Shown piece after piece: positions 1 through 8,350 of a stretch of DNA of 64,000 nt; within the stretch, counting starts at the first letter, position 1; each line of letters starts with the position of its first letter. A model generated the notes under the pieces. It was not told the origin of the DNA and did not search any database. It saw only the letters and a program-made list of their open reading frames with translations. This stretch comes from Bacillus piscicola (GTDB lineage: Bacteria; Bacillota; Bacilli; Bacillales; Marinococcaceae), in assembly GCF_022458745.1 (NCBI RefSeq), contig NZ_JAJJJF010000002.1, forward strand, positions 434,001-498,000. The letters are read 5' to 3'. The position numbers and the translations under genes were made by a program.

Positions 1-161
1 CTAGTTAATGTTTGTCTAAAAATGGAGGTGAATGTCGACTTATGCAGCGTGTGTAATTCTTTTCCCTCTATAATCATCCTATTAAACAATAGAAAATATT
101 CCATCCATCAATTTGTATGAAGATTCCGTTTCATAACCAGACAACTTGAATAATAGCTTAC

Positions 162-189
162 TTTAGAAGGGCAGGAATTGTGCTACAAT
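162..189 (+). promoter_or_regulatory. possible sigma-A promoter of the PucR-type gene
   Basis: A TACAAT hexamer at 184-189 is preceded 16 bases upstream by a weak TTTAGA box at 162-167. It would start transcription about 30 bases before the ATG at 228. The -35 box is poor, so this is a weak call. Confidence 0.35.
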
Positions 190-227
190 GGGGGGTGAGT
201 GTATTGCTGCCAGGAGGGGGAAGGATT

Positions 228-1937
228 ATGTTCACAGTAGCTGATATGTTAAAACTTCCTGTTATGCAGCCAGCGACCTTACATGCTGAAGTAACAACCG
301 GTTTGCAGAACCCCGTGGAGTGGGTGTCTGTTCTCGAGATGCCTGTCGAGAACTTTGTCAGAAAAAATGAAATAGTACTTACAATGGGCATTGGCTGCGA
401 AGAGGATAAAAATAAACTGCTTGCTTTCACAAAGGAAGTGGCGGAAGCGGGAGCGGCGGCACTCATTATTGCGACAGGCCGCTATATTTCTGAACTTCCC
501 CGTAAAGTTATCCAGTTCTGTGAACAGTACGGCTTTCCTTTAATTGAATTACCGTGGGAAGTTCGTTTCGCCGATGTGACGCACGCCATATCTAGCGCTC
601 TCCATCAACAAGAAAAACGTCTTGTGATTCATTCAGATAAAGTGAGAAAAGAAATGTTGGAGATTATTTTAAATGGGAGCGGTCTTGACGAGATAACAGA
701 TTATTTAGAACGGTCTTTACAAATGCCCGTTCTTGTTACAGACCGCCGCGGCCATGTAAAGACAAAAAGCAGCCGGGCAAAAGCCCTTGAGGAAAAATGG
801 AACACTCATTTACTGCAAAATGGGGATCCGCTTTATTTTGAGCGTGAAAATAGCAACGGAGAAGTCGTTTCTTTTCCCCACAATATGCACTGGATAACCG
901 GGGAGAGTACTTCCATGCTGCAGCTTACTGTCCAAAGTGCTCGTGAGATTCAAGGATTTATCGTTATAGAATGGCCCGATCATCTAGCGGAAGATGATGC
1001 CTTTCAAGAGGATATATTAATTTTACTCGAGCATGCCGTTACCTCTTCCGCCCTTTGCTTTCTGCACGATCAGGCAGCTTTAGAAACGGAAATGAGGTTA
1101 AAAGATGATTTTGTCTGGAGTCTTGCCAAGGGGAAATTCAGCCGCGATGATACCGCCTTTTCTCGAGCAAAATCATTGGGATACCGTTTACATGTTCCGT
1201 ATTTATGTTTAATTGCCAAACCAGAAAACTTGCATAGCCTCTACGAACAGGAACCAGCTGGCAGCCTTTCATTTGAGAATTGGCTTACCCAAATTGGCAA
1301 TACAATCGAAGAGGAAGTGTATCACACTGGCAGAACGCTGTATCTGCAAACCATGTCCACTTTCCAAAACGAAGAATTAATTATTTATATCGAAATGCTT
1401 TCTGACAACACCATAGAAGCGGCTTATCCATTCATTGAACTACTGCAGTATCGTTGCAATCAAAAACTGCCCCGCCTCGTTACGTCTTGGGGTATTGCCA
1501 AAACATTTGGCAAACACTCCTTTTCCACCGGTTTTCAAGAGGCATACTCCGCTCTTGATATCGGCCGCCGGCAAAAAGGAGAAGGTTTTATTACAACCTA
1601 TGCAGATACCAGGTTTGACCGTGCGTTACTTGCCCTCACAGAAAATGAGGAATTAAGAAAAATCACCGATGTCATCATTGCTCCTTTACAGCAATACTCC
1701 CACACTCGCAATATTAATCTTGTTCATACATTTATTGTCTATAACCGGCACAAAGGGAATGTCAGTCAAACAGCAAGAGATCTCAACCTCCATCGCCAAT
1801 CTTTATTATACAGGCTCCGCAAAATTGAAACGTTAACAGGATGCCGACTGGATGACGCTGATGACTTATTTTTAATTGATTTATCTGTCCGTCTTCATAC
1901 GATTATAAATGGGAAACAAGAATCGGCAAATTGGTAA
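228..1937 (+). CDS. PucR family transcriptional regulator
   Basis: 569-residue regulator. The N-terminal part, starting MFTVADMLKLPVMQPATL, has the PucR N-terminal domain pattern of purine-catabolism activators, with a conserved EWVSVLEMP stretch near residue 35. The C-terminus carries the PucR/CdaR-type helix-turn-helix, with HKGNVSQTARDLNLHRQSLLYRLRKIE near the end. The ATG at 228 is chosen because AGGAGGGGG lies 8 bases before it; an in-frame GTG at 180 lacks such a site. It is a single gene ending at a bidirectional terminator. Family members activate purine, allantoin, GABA or polyamine catabolism genes, but no such target lies nearby, so the effector is unknown. Confidence 0.88.
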   Translation: MFTVADMLKLPVMQPATLHAEVTTGLQNPVEWVSVLEMPVENFVRKNEIVLTMGIGCEEDKNKLLAFTKEVAEAGAAALIIATGRYISELPRKVIQFCEQYGFPLIELPWEVRFADVTHAISSALHQQEKRLVIHSDKVRKEMLEIILNGSGLDEITDYLERSLQMPVLVTDRRGHVKTKSSRAKALEEKWNTHLLQNGDPLYFERENSNGEVVSFPHNMHWITGESTSMLQLTVQSAREIQGFIVIEWPDHLAEDDAFQEDILILLEHAVTSSALCFLHDQAALETEMRLKDDFVWSLAKGKFSRDDTAFSRAKSLGYRLHVPYLCLIAKPENLHSLYEQEPAGSLSFENWLTQIGNTIEEEVYHTGRTLYLQTMSTFQNEELIIYIEMLSDNTIEAAYPFIELLQYRCNQKLPRLVTSWGIAKTFGKHSFSTGFQEAYSALDIGRRQKGEGFITTYADTRFDRALLALTENEELRKITDVIIAPLQQYSHTRNINLVHTFIVYNRHKGNVSQTARDLNLHRQSLLYRLRKIETLTGCRLDDADDLFLIDLSVRLHTIINGKQESANW

Positions 1938-1944
1938 CTCACCT

Positions 1945-1977
1945 AACAAGCAGGCCCGCTCAGCGGACCTGCTTGTT
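1945..1977. terminator. bidirectional terminator between the PucR gene and kapB
   Basis: The 16-base arm AACAAGCAGGCCCGCT pairs with AGCGGACCTGCTTGTT with one G-U pair. T-rich or A-rich flanks serve both strands. It sits exactly between the two convergent stop codons. Confidence 0.85.
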
Positions 1978-2349
1978 TTAGAATCGATATTCTTCTTTGA
2001 CTACTTCTAACGTGCGTAGAGCCTTCTTAGCGTACTCATCATTTTGGTTTTGCAAGTTGTCCGCTAATTGCTGGACAGCTTTTTTTAGCGAGTCTTTGTA
2101 ATCAGGGACTTCTTCTTTGTAGTCCGTAATGATGGCGGCTGGAACCCAGACTTTTTCATTTTCGGCAAGTGCTTTCCGTTCATGGAAAAAAGGGACATCC
2201 GCTTGTTTGGGATGATGTAAATCCCCCTGATTAGGATGCTTCAAAACAGCAAGCACTTTCAGTAAAACATTTTCACCTTTGTACTGTTGAATCTCCCCTA
2301 TGTAAATACCTGATTTATGTGGTGCTTGTACAATTCGATTATCAGTCAT
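1978..2349 (-). CDS. kapB: kinase-associated protein KapB
   Basis: 123 residues, close to the usual length of B. subtilis KapB. The signature GDLHHPKQADVPFFHERKAL is nearly the family consensus, preceded by SGIYIGEI and VLAVLKHP. In B. subtilis KapB is needed for the sensor kinase KinB to feed the sporulation phosphorelay. No KinB gene is adjacent here, whereas in B. subtilis kapB follows kinB. The ATG at 2349 has AGGAGA about 11 bases upstream. The family assignment is firm; the role in this organism is inferred from it. Confidence 0.92.
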   Translation of the reverse strand: MTDNRIVQAPHKSGIYIGEIQQYKGENVLLKVLAVLKHPNQGDLHHPKQADVPFFHERKALAENEKVWVPAAIITDYKEEVPDYKDSLKKAVQQLADNLQNQNDEYAKKALRTLEVVKEEYRF

Positions 2350-2474
2350 ATGTTATTTGTTCTCCTATCCGTGTGGCCTGCTTTTTCTACAGTGTAGCAG
2401 ACCTTTTCGTTTTTTTATAGATATGAGTCAAAGCACAGCTGTTAAAATACGAACAATTCGAAAATGCTATCGAA

Positions 2475-2658
2475 CAGTTGATTTCCACTGCAGGCGGACG
2501 CTTTCCACGGGCATGGCCTCGGGCCAACAGGATGTTGGTTACAAAGGCGTTGCCACAGGACGTGGCGATCTTAGCCTTTGTTCCTTCATCTCGTTTTACA
2601 GGATTTTCGGACTCGTGCTGTTCCCGTTGGAGTCGCCTCCTTTCGTTACAATCAACAG
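2475..2658 (+). repeat. dispersed noncoding element, copy 1
   Basis: Begins with TTGATTTCCACTGCAGGCGG and ends GTTACAATCAACAG, so the ends form a short inverted repeat (TTGATT/AATCAA). The internal GGCGGACGCTTTCC motif is shared with three other copies in this window (around 11.7, 42.9 and 61.7 kb). The stretch CAGGATG..GGTT..ACAGGACGTGGCG is shared with the 42.9 kb copy. It lies in the gap between kapB and the NRDE gene. Short overlapping reading frames here look like chance. Similar intergenic elements are, from memory, common in Bacillaceae; their role is unknown. Confidence 0.7.
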
Positions 2659-2762
2659 ATAATATATATGATTCTACATGCATGTCCAATCAGTATATTT
2701 ATGATTTTTCACCTATAATACGGTACGTGAAATTACGAGCAGGAGGAAAAGCAGTTTGCCTG

Positions 2763-3539
2763 CTACCCTCTTTCGTTCGTGATTGTCCAGCTTATCGTAG
2801 TTTGGGATAAATATTGACCGTTTTCACCGAAGCTCCTTTCCGTCATTACCGCCTCGCCGTCTTTATGGACGGAAAACACCGTTTGGGCGCGTGTCCCGTA
2901 TTCTTCCATGTTTATAAAAATGGGAGATAGTTTTTTCTCCCATTCTCGGTCGACACCTGTTTGCGGTAAATGCTGCGCCACCGCTTCCTCCTTATCGGAG
3001 AGCAGCTCGAATAGAGCTTCTCTATCCAGGCCGGTTGACGCATGGTTTACGATCTCGGCAAATTGTGCTTTCGCTTTTTGTGTTTTAGGCCAAGGGGTAT
3101 CTAACGAAGCGTTACTGACTCCGTAAATACCAGGAGATAAAATGTGCTTCACTGCTGTATTTTGATTAGTAGCATAGACGACACGGTGAACATCGCCGCC
3201 TATAAAGTTGTACCCGCCGTACTCATCTCCCTCTTGATGGCACTGTTGCAAAAACGAATCGTCATCCTCTGTTTCAAGAAAATGTTTGACTAGTTCTCCG
3301 CGTGAGCGCCCACGGGCAGATTCGCTTTGTTGCCGTACATTCGTGACTGCTGCGAACCGTCCCGTCTTGGTGGCCCCCATCCACGTGCCTCCTTTTTCTT
3401 TATCTTTTCCTGCAATAATCACGGAATTTTCCCATTCATGTAGCGGTGCTGCCGGCCTTCGGTGCCACTCGTCCCGATTTGCTGCTACGATTAAGGGATA
3501 ATCCGGTACCGCTTGAAAACCAAACACAATTAGACACAT
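2763..3539 (-). CDS. NRDE family (TANGO2-like) protein
   Basis: 258 residues. The family name motif is present as AANRDEWHRRPA near residue 20, followed by the typical GGTWMGATKTGRFAAVTN stretch. The ATG at 3539 puts Cys at position 2 (MCLIVFGF), as is usual for these N-terminal-nucleophile-like proteins. It also places GGAGG six bases upstream; the ATG two codons earlier would leave no spacer. Bacterial members have no settled biochemical role, and eukaryotic TANGO2 is linked to heme and lipid handling. The gene lies just downstream of the DUF2203 gene on the same strand and is probably co-transcribed with it. Confidence 0.85.
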   Translation of the reverse strand: MCLIVFGFQAVPDYPLIVAANRDEWHRRPAAPLHEWENSVIIAGKDKEKGGTWMGATKTGRFAAVTNVRQQSESARGRSRGELVKHFLETEDDDSFLQQCHQEGDEYGGYNFIGGDVHRVVYATNQNTAVKHILSPGIYGVSNASLDTPWPKTQKAKAQFAEIVNHASTGLDREALFELLSDKEEAVAQHLPQTGVDREWEKKLSPIFINMEEYGTRAQTVFSVHKDGEAVMTERSFGENGQYLSQTTISWTITNERG

Positions 3540-3553
3540 ACCCATCCTCCGTT

Positions 3554-3967
3554 TTAGTTGTCGTTTGCTGTATAAATCTTTTTTCTTTTTTTATACGAAT
3601 CAAATACCTCATGGTAATGCGCAATATATTCCTCACCCTGCTTCCAACAGAACAGGACGTCTTTTCCTTTTAACTTTGCCGGGAAGTCAATGAGCCCCGC
3701 TGAAATGCTTTTTACGAAAATACTGTCTTTTTCCAGTTGGGTGATAAGACTGTCTGCCTGTATCTCAATAAAATCAATGGTAGCTTCCATTAAAAACAAA
3801 TCTTTTTTATTATTGATCTCTTCTTCCAGCTTCCCTTTTTTCACTGCTTGCAAATGATAATAGACACTCCGATATTCACGCTGCAGAAGCTGCAGTTGAA
3901 CAAGATCCTCTCGCACTCTTGGGAGTTCTGCATTTGCTTCTTTCAGTGAATAATACGTGTTAAACAA
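3554..3967 (-). CDS. DUF2203 family protein
   Basis: 137 residues from a TTG start with a strong AAGGGGGAG site six bases upstream; an in-frame GTG at 3988 is an alternative. The sequence follows the DUF2203 plan: an N-terminal F-T-x-x-EANAELPRV segment, a helical charged middle, then GLIDFPAKLKGKDVLFCWK and GEEYIAHYHEV. No catalytic residues are apparent and no function is known for the family. It ends 14 bases before the NRDE gene starts, which suggests a two-gene unit. Confidence 0.75.
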   Translation of the reverse strand: MFNTYYSLKEANAELPRVREDLVQLQLLQREYRSVYYHLQAVKKGKLEEEINNKKDLFLMEATIDFIEIQADSLITQLEKDSIFVKSISAGLIDFPAKLKGKDVLFCWKQGEEYIAHYHEVFDSYKKRKKIYTANDN

Positions 3968-4166
3968 ATGTATCTCCCCCTTCTCCACTCTCTTTTTTCC
4001 TGTATGTAAATGATAGCGTATTCAATCGAAAGAATAAAGAGAAAGCAAATAAGGACGGGATAAGAGGATCAATGTTATAATAGATTGAAAAAGTTACATT
4101 TATAAAGTCACGAAATTACCGATATAGCTAGGTCAGGCCCGAGTATTCAAAGGAGGCAATGCTTGC

Positions 4167-5213
4167 ATGAGTGAACACCACCCAACTTTAAATAAAGATG
4201 AGAATCAAGAACAAGCTGCCAAAGAACGCGCCCAGCAATTTCTTGAACGTTTTAAGTCTGCCGCTGATTCCGAGGAGTTAGTAAATATGCTTGGTGGACT
4301 CGGTGAGACAGAGCAACAGCAAGCCGGTGATTCTTTAGAAGCGTTAAAAAAGCCAGTGCGCGAGATGATGAACCAAAAAGACAACGATCTTCCCGATAAG
4401 CTGCATGAACTAAAAGAAATAGTCGGAGAACTTGAGCCTCATTATTTAAAAGAAAGTAAATGGCAGCAAACATGGAACAAACTTTTGCGCCGTAACCCTA
4501 TTGAGCAATACGCGCGTAAATATCAAACGGTAGAAGCACAGGTCGAAAATATTATCGAAGGTTTGCTTAAAGGCCGTGATAACCTACAAGAAGACAACGT
4601 CATGCTCGAACAACTAAAAGAAACAGCGAAAGACCGTATTTATAGTTTGGAAGGACAAATCGCAACCGGTAAACAGTTAAATGAAATGCTTGAACGGGAA
4701 ATGACGAAAGACGAATGGCGTGATAATCCTGCCTCCTTACAAAAAGGACAACAAAAAGTAATATCACGTGTCAAAAATATGACTCAAGCCGTTATGGTCC
4801 TGCAACAATCGCTCGCATCTGTTGATTTAATCCTTGAAAACAATGAAAAACTCGAAGAAGCTATTTTTAATGCGATCACCATGACCAAAAACATTATTAC
4901 CGTCACCGCATCCATTCAGCTCGCTTTAGGTAATCAGCGCAAAGTAATCACTGCTGTACAAAGTGTCAATAAAGCGACAGAAAATATGATCAAGAACAAT
5001 GCTGAGATGTTAAAACAAAATACAGAAGACACATTGCGAACGTTAGAAGAGCCTGCCGTCGCGATCGAAACGTTTAGAAAAGCATACGAGGATGTGTATT
5101 CCGCTATCCAGATGACAGAAGAGTCTAATGAACGCATTGTTACGTCCGGGAAAAAGTTTATCAATGAAATGGATAAACTCAATGAACAAATGAAACACAA
5201 GCTTTTGGAGTAG
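4167..5213 (+). CDS. TelA/YceH family toxic anion resistance protein
   Basis: 348 residues, almost all alpha-helical with long coiled-coil stretches and no membrane segment. The middle holds the TelA-like pattern (AQVENIIEGLLKGRDNLQEDN, LEGQIATGKQLNEML, and TASIQLALGNQRKVI). The family is named for a tellurite resistance locus and in Bacillus is stress induced, often beside XpaC or TerD-type genes. Here the partner is instead an unrecognised helical protein directly downstream. AAAGGAGG lies about ten bases before the ATG. Family assignment is good; a resistance role is inferred only. Confidence 0.85.
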   Translation: MSEHHPTLNKDENQEQAAKERAQQFLERFKSAADSEELVNMLGGLGETEQQQAGDSLEALKKPVREMMNQKDNDLPDKLHELKEIVGELEPHYLKESKWQQTWNKLLRRNPIEQYARKYQTVEAQVENIIEGLLKGRDNLQEDNVMLEQLKETAKDRIYSLEGQIATGKQLNEMLEREMTKDEWRDNPASLQKGQQKVISRVKNMTQAVMVLQQSLASVDLILENNEKLEEAIFNAITMTKNIITVTASIQLALGNQRKVITAVQSVNKATENMIKNNAEMLKQNTEDTLRTLEEPAVAIETFRKAYEDVYSAIQMTEESNERIVTSGKKFINEMDKLNEQMKHKLLE

Positions 5214-5240
5214 GTAAGAATGGAAAAGAAGGTGGTGCAC

Positions 5241-6167
5241 ATGACAAAAGATTGGCTGTCACATCCATGGATTGAACGCTTCCTCCCCGACCATCTTCGG
5301 CCCGTGGACGAGCATATTTTCTCCGATCCGTATGGATTGGTCATTATCCAGGAAACAGAGGCTGCTCTAGAGCGATTAATTCTGCATGGGGAACAAATAA
5401 AAGGCGCGCAAACCTTCAAGAAAAGCGGGAAAACGTTTCAATTTCGTTTAAAAGTAAATCAGAAACGGATGCGCCTCTTAAGTTATGATACGGCACAATC
5501 GGAAGCTGCTATTAAAAAAAGAATTGTCGTGGAGTATCTTCGCAAAGCTTACGTTCCTAAAAGCAGCCAGAAGCGTTTTAAAGAGGCGCACGTTCAATAT
5601 ATTAAAAATGGGAAGACTTTCGTGCGGAGCATACGTCGGTCAAGTCTGTTTCAGTCTCTCTTTGTTAAGCTCGAACAACTCGATGATGCCCTGCTGGGAA
5701 AACTGATCCAGCCATCTGCTGCTGCCCGTTTTTATTCTCAGTCCCCTTCGGAAAAAGAAGACTCCCCTGCGGATACGAAAGAACTCATGAACCTTCTCCA
5801 GCCGCTCGAGGACGCTTTTCAATCTGAATGGGGCTCACTCGGTAATGTAATCCGAAACCGACTTGAACGCCTCCTCGTTGAAACACGGCAAGCAGCTTCT
5901 ATTTATGATGATTTGGACATTGAAGATAAATATAATCTGAAACGGATGCTGCAAAAAGATATTCCTGATTTAATTGAAACCTATCTTTTGCTTCCACAAA
6001 AAGAAAAGGAAAGCCGCACGGAACAAGTCTATGAAGCGTTGACTAAAATGGAAGTCCGCCTTCGTTCCGTCAAGGAGGCGACGGAGCAAAATAACGTAGA
6101 AAAAATAGAACAATTGCTGCGGCTTACTGACAAGCGCTATTCCACCCAAAACAAGAAAGGAAGATAG
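5241..6167 (+). CDS. unrecognised helical protein encoded downstream of telA
   Basis: 308 residues, no family recognised. The N-terminal third has a compact mixed segment (GLVIIQETEAALERLILHG, then TFQFRLKVNQKRMRL); the rest is charged and mainly helical. No signal peptide or membrane segment is visible. The ATG at 5241 has AAGGTGG five bases upstream; an in-frame ATG at 5220 is possible. It starts 27 bases after telA and its stop abuts the next gene, so telA, this gene and the hydrolase look like one operon. It may act with the TelA protein, but that rests on position only. Confidence 0.7.
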   Translation: MTKDWLSHPWIERFLPDHLRPVDEHIFSDPYGLVIIQETEAALERLILHGEQIKGAQTFKKSGKTFQFRLKVNQKRMRLLSYDTAQSEAAIKKRIVVEYLRKAYVPKSSQKRFKEAHVQYIKNGKTFVRSIRRSSLFQSLFVKLEQLDDALLGKLIQPSAAARFYSQSPSEKEDSPADTKELMNLLQPLEDAFQSEWGSLGNVIRNRLERLLVETRQAASIYDDLDIEDKYNLKRMLQKDIPDLIETYLLLPQKEKESRTEQVYEALTKMEVRLRSVKEATEQNNVEKIEQLLRLTDKRYSTQNKKGR

Positions 6168-7109
6168 ATGTTGAAATGGCAAAAACCAACCTTCCTTACC
6201 GATGACATTTGGATCTCTGATGGTTTTGACATGGAGATGCCGAATCGTACAGGCACCTATATAATAAACGAAGAAGAGTTAACGTTGATTGATACAGGGC
6301 CCAGTTTATCCGTCCCTTTTATTAAGATGTCTCTTGAGTGGCTGAACCGGAGCTTGGCCGACGTCACTTATATTATTGTCACTCACGTCCACCTTGACCA
6401 TGCCGGCGGGGCCGGACTGCTCCTCCGTGAATGCCCGAACGCAAACGTCATTATTCACCCTCGTGGGGCAAGACATTTAGTGGATCCAGAACGGTTAGTA
6501 AAAGGAGCCCGCGCAGTGTATGGGGAACAGTTTGATTCATTATTCAGCCCTGTGGTGCCTATCAGCGAAGAAAAGGTACTTGTCAAGCACCATCAAGACA
6601 GCCTCTCATTCGCCTCAGGCAGAACCTTCACGTTTCTAGATACTCCCGGTCATGCCAAACACCACTTCAGCATCGTCGACTCGAAAAGTGGCGGAATATT
6701 TACCGGGGACACGATTGGCATCCAATACGAAGATGCCAAAAAACTGGGGCAGGAGATATACGTGCCAACTACCTCCCCTAATCAGTTTGATCCGGATGCG
6801 ATGCAGCGCTCCCTGGAACTTATTATGTCCTACCAGCCGACGCGGATTTTTTTCGGTCACTTTGGCGCCTCGGAAAACATCGCAGAAATAAAACGGCAAC
6901 TGGAATACTGGATCCCCATTTTTGTAAGTATTGGTAAAAAAGCAAACGACAACAAGGCAAGTGTTGCGCTTGCAGCAAGTGATATTGAAAAGGAAGTACT
7001 GAGCTACTATTCACTGACCGACCTGGACGCCGGCCATTCGTTTCGGTCCATGTTAAAAGTAGACGCTTCCATTTCTGCTATGGGGCTCCTCGATTACTTC
7101 TCCAAGTAA
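6168..7109 (+). CDS. MBL-fold metallohydrolase
   Basis: 313 residues. The metal-binding signature THVHLDHAGG is near residue 75. Other fold residues follow: DTPGHAKHH around 160, GDTIG around 183, and a late FFGHFG histidine. The set gives the two-metal centre of glyoxalase II-like hydrolases. The C-terminal 70 residues are a helical extension. The substrate cannot be told from sequence. The ATG immediately follows the upstream stop codon, with AAAGGAAG before it, which supports translational coupling in the telA operon. Confidence 0.85.
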   Translation: MLKWQKPTFLTDDIWISDGFDMEMPNRTGTYIINEEELTLIDTGPSLSVPFIKMSLEWLNRSLADVTYIIVTHVHLDHAGGAGLLLRECPNANVIIHPRGARHLVDPERLVKGARAVYGEQFDSLFSPVVPISEEKVLVKHHQDSLSFASGRTFTFLDTPGHAKHHFSIVDSKSGGIFTGDTIGIQYEDAKKLGQEIYVPTTSPNQFDPDAMQRSLELIMSYQPTRIFFGHFGASENIAEIKRQLEYWIPIFVSIGKKANDNKASVALAASDIEKEVLSYYSLTDLDAGHSFRSMLKVDASISAMGLLDYFSK

Positions 7110-7134
7110 CCCTGCCCATTCTTCCCTGCTCCGC

Positions 7135-7163
7135 TTGCTGACTTCGGCTCTTTCTCGTATAAT
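7135..7163 (+). promoter_or_regulatory. sigma-A promoter upstream of the 7282 gene
   Basis: TTGCTG at 7135-7140 and TATAAT at 7158-7163 are separated by exactly 17 bases. The -10 box lies inside a large inverted repeat (arms 7145-7155 and about 7186-7197), described separately. Confidence 0.7.
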
Positions 7164-7197
7164 AAAATGAAATATCATTTAAAAGTAGAAAGAGCCG
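7145..7197 (+). promoter_or_regulatory. nested inverted repeat around the -10 box
   Basis: Outer arms GGCTCTTTCT and AGAAAGAGCC are perfect complements. Inside lies a second perfect pair, AAATGA and TCATTT around AATA. The promoter -10 box sits between the outer arm and the inner palindrome. This could be an operator or a leader hairpin. A terminator for the hydrolase gene is less likely because no T-run follows. Confidence 0.45.
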
Positions 7198-7281
7198 CGG
7201 ATACTTAAGTGATTGCTTTGTGGAGTAATTCCGCGGATCGCCACATATATATCTATTACCAACTTAAAAGTGAGGGTTTCC

Positions 7282-8277
7282 ATGAATCGTATAGAGGCTA
7301 CAAAACGTAAAGGTAGTATTGTCCTTGTTGATATGGGCCAGGAGGGTATGTATTACGGCCGCTTAGAGGAGGTCTTAACTCCACCTAAAAAAACATGGTC
7401 CGGGAAAGTTTTTATTACCGGAGTTGCCGAAGTTCCTGATCTTGAGGCTTCGCATATGCTGAGTGAAATGAAGGATGCTTATGTTACAGTCCCTGGTTCT
7501 AAAATATTTGCTATAGACGTAGAAGAAGGGCTGACTTATACAGAATCGGTTCGCCACTCTATTCAATCCGTTATTAATCAACTAATTGAAAAAACGGCAG
7601 CCAACGAAGAAGCCGCCCGTAAGTGGGCTGAAATCGGTTCTGTTTATGGGGAGGTTGTGTTGCCAAAAGCTTTTGAGGACGAAGCAACACCCACAGACCC
7701 TGAACCTTACGTCTATTATAGAATACGAAAAGATGACGAGGGCCTGCCTTATTTAGAAGAAGAAGTGAGTATGGACGTATTAGAATTAGAGGGCTGTCCT
7801 TTTGAATTTGAGATTGAGCGAAAAGGGACTTGGGTGCCCGTCTCACATGTATCAGAATTTATTTTTCAAACGGAAAAAGGGAAAGAATATAAAGTCAAAG
7901 AACGTGAATATGTTAGAATTCATACGGAACAATTTCAACCGTTTACGATTCTTTTAAACGAACTGGAGCATCCTGCTCGGGAAAGCCTCCTACACCATAT
8001 CGAGACATATGGTTTTACGATAGAAAACCTTGCTAATTGTCATAATCGCCTGCTGTATGAACTTCTGCAAGCTGACGGTCTCACTTCGTTTAAAGGGGTC
8101 AACTTTATCACACTTCAACGACCAGGACGGACACTATTTATTCAGCATCATTACGAACGAACCCTTCATGAGCACCATCCTGATTATGTCTATGATCGCT
8201 TTGAATGTACTAGTGATGACGGCGAGCGCCAGATTTCCACGTACACAAACGCGGTGCCGAAAGATCACGAAGCCTAA
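7282..8277 (+). CDS. conserved-looking protein of unknown function
   Basis: 331 residues, family not recognised. The first 60 residues resemble a small beta domain (GSIVLVDMGQEGMYYGRLEE, then GKVFITGV). The remainder is acidic and soluble, with no signal peptide or membrane segment. The ATG at 7282 has GTGAGGG five bases upstream; the earlier in-frame codons lie inside the promoter leader. It has its own promoter and a strong terminator, so it is monocistronic. Confidence 0.7.
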   Translation: MNRIEATKRKGSIVLVDMGQEGMYYGRLEEVLTPPKKTWSGKVFITGVAEVPDLEASHMLSEMKDAYVTVPGSKIFAIDVEEGLTYTESVRHSIQSVINQLIEKTAANEEAARKWAEIGSVYGEVVLPKAFEDEATPTDPEPYVYYRIRKDDEGLPYLEEEVSMDVLELEGCPFEFEIERKGTWVPVSHVSEFIFQTEKGKEYKVKEREYVRIHTEQFQPFTILLNELEHPARESLLHHIETYGFTIENLANCHNRLLYELLQADGLTSFKGVNFITLQRPGRTLFIQHHYERTLHEHHPDYVYDRFECTSDDGERQISTYTNAVPKDHEA

Positions 8278-8279
8278 AA

Positions 8280-8316
8280 TAAGAGACTGTCCCATAAGTT
8301 GGGACGGTCTCTTTTG
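8280..8316 (+). terminator. rho-independent terminator
   Basis: Arms AGAGACTGTCCC and GGGACGGTCTCT (one G-U pair) enclose ATAAGTT and are followed by TTTT, just after the 8277 stop. Confidence 0.85.
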
Positions 8317-8350
8317 TGTCATAACCCTTGTAAAAGTCGTTATTTGTGAG

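Noticed and set aside
2357-2810. Several overlapping short reading frames (100-110 residues) on both strands
   Set aside because: They lie in dispersed element copy 1, lack ribosome sites, and their products resemble nothing.
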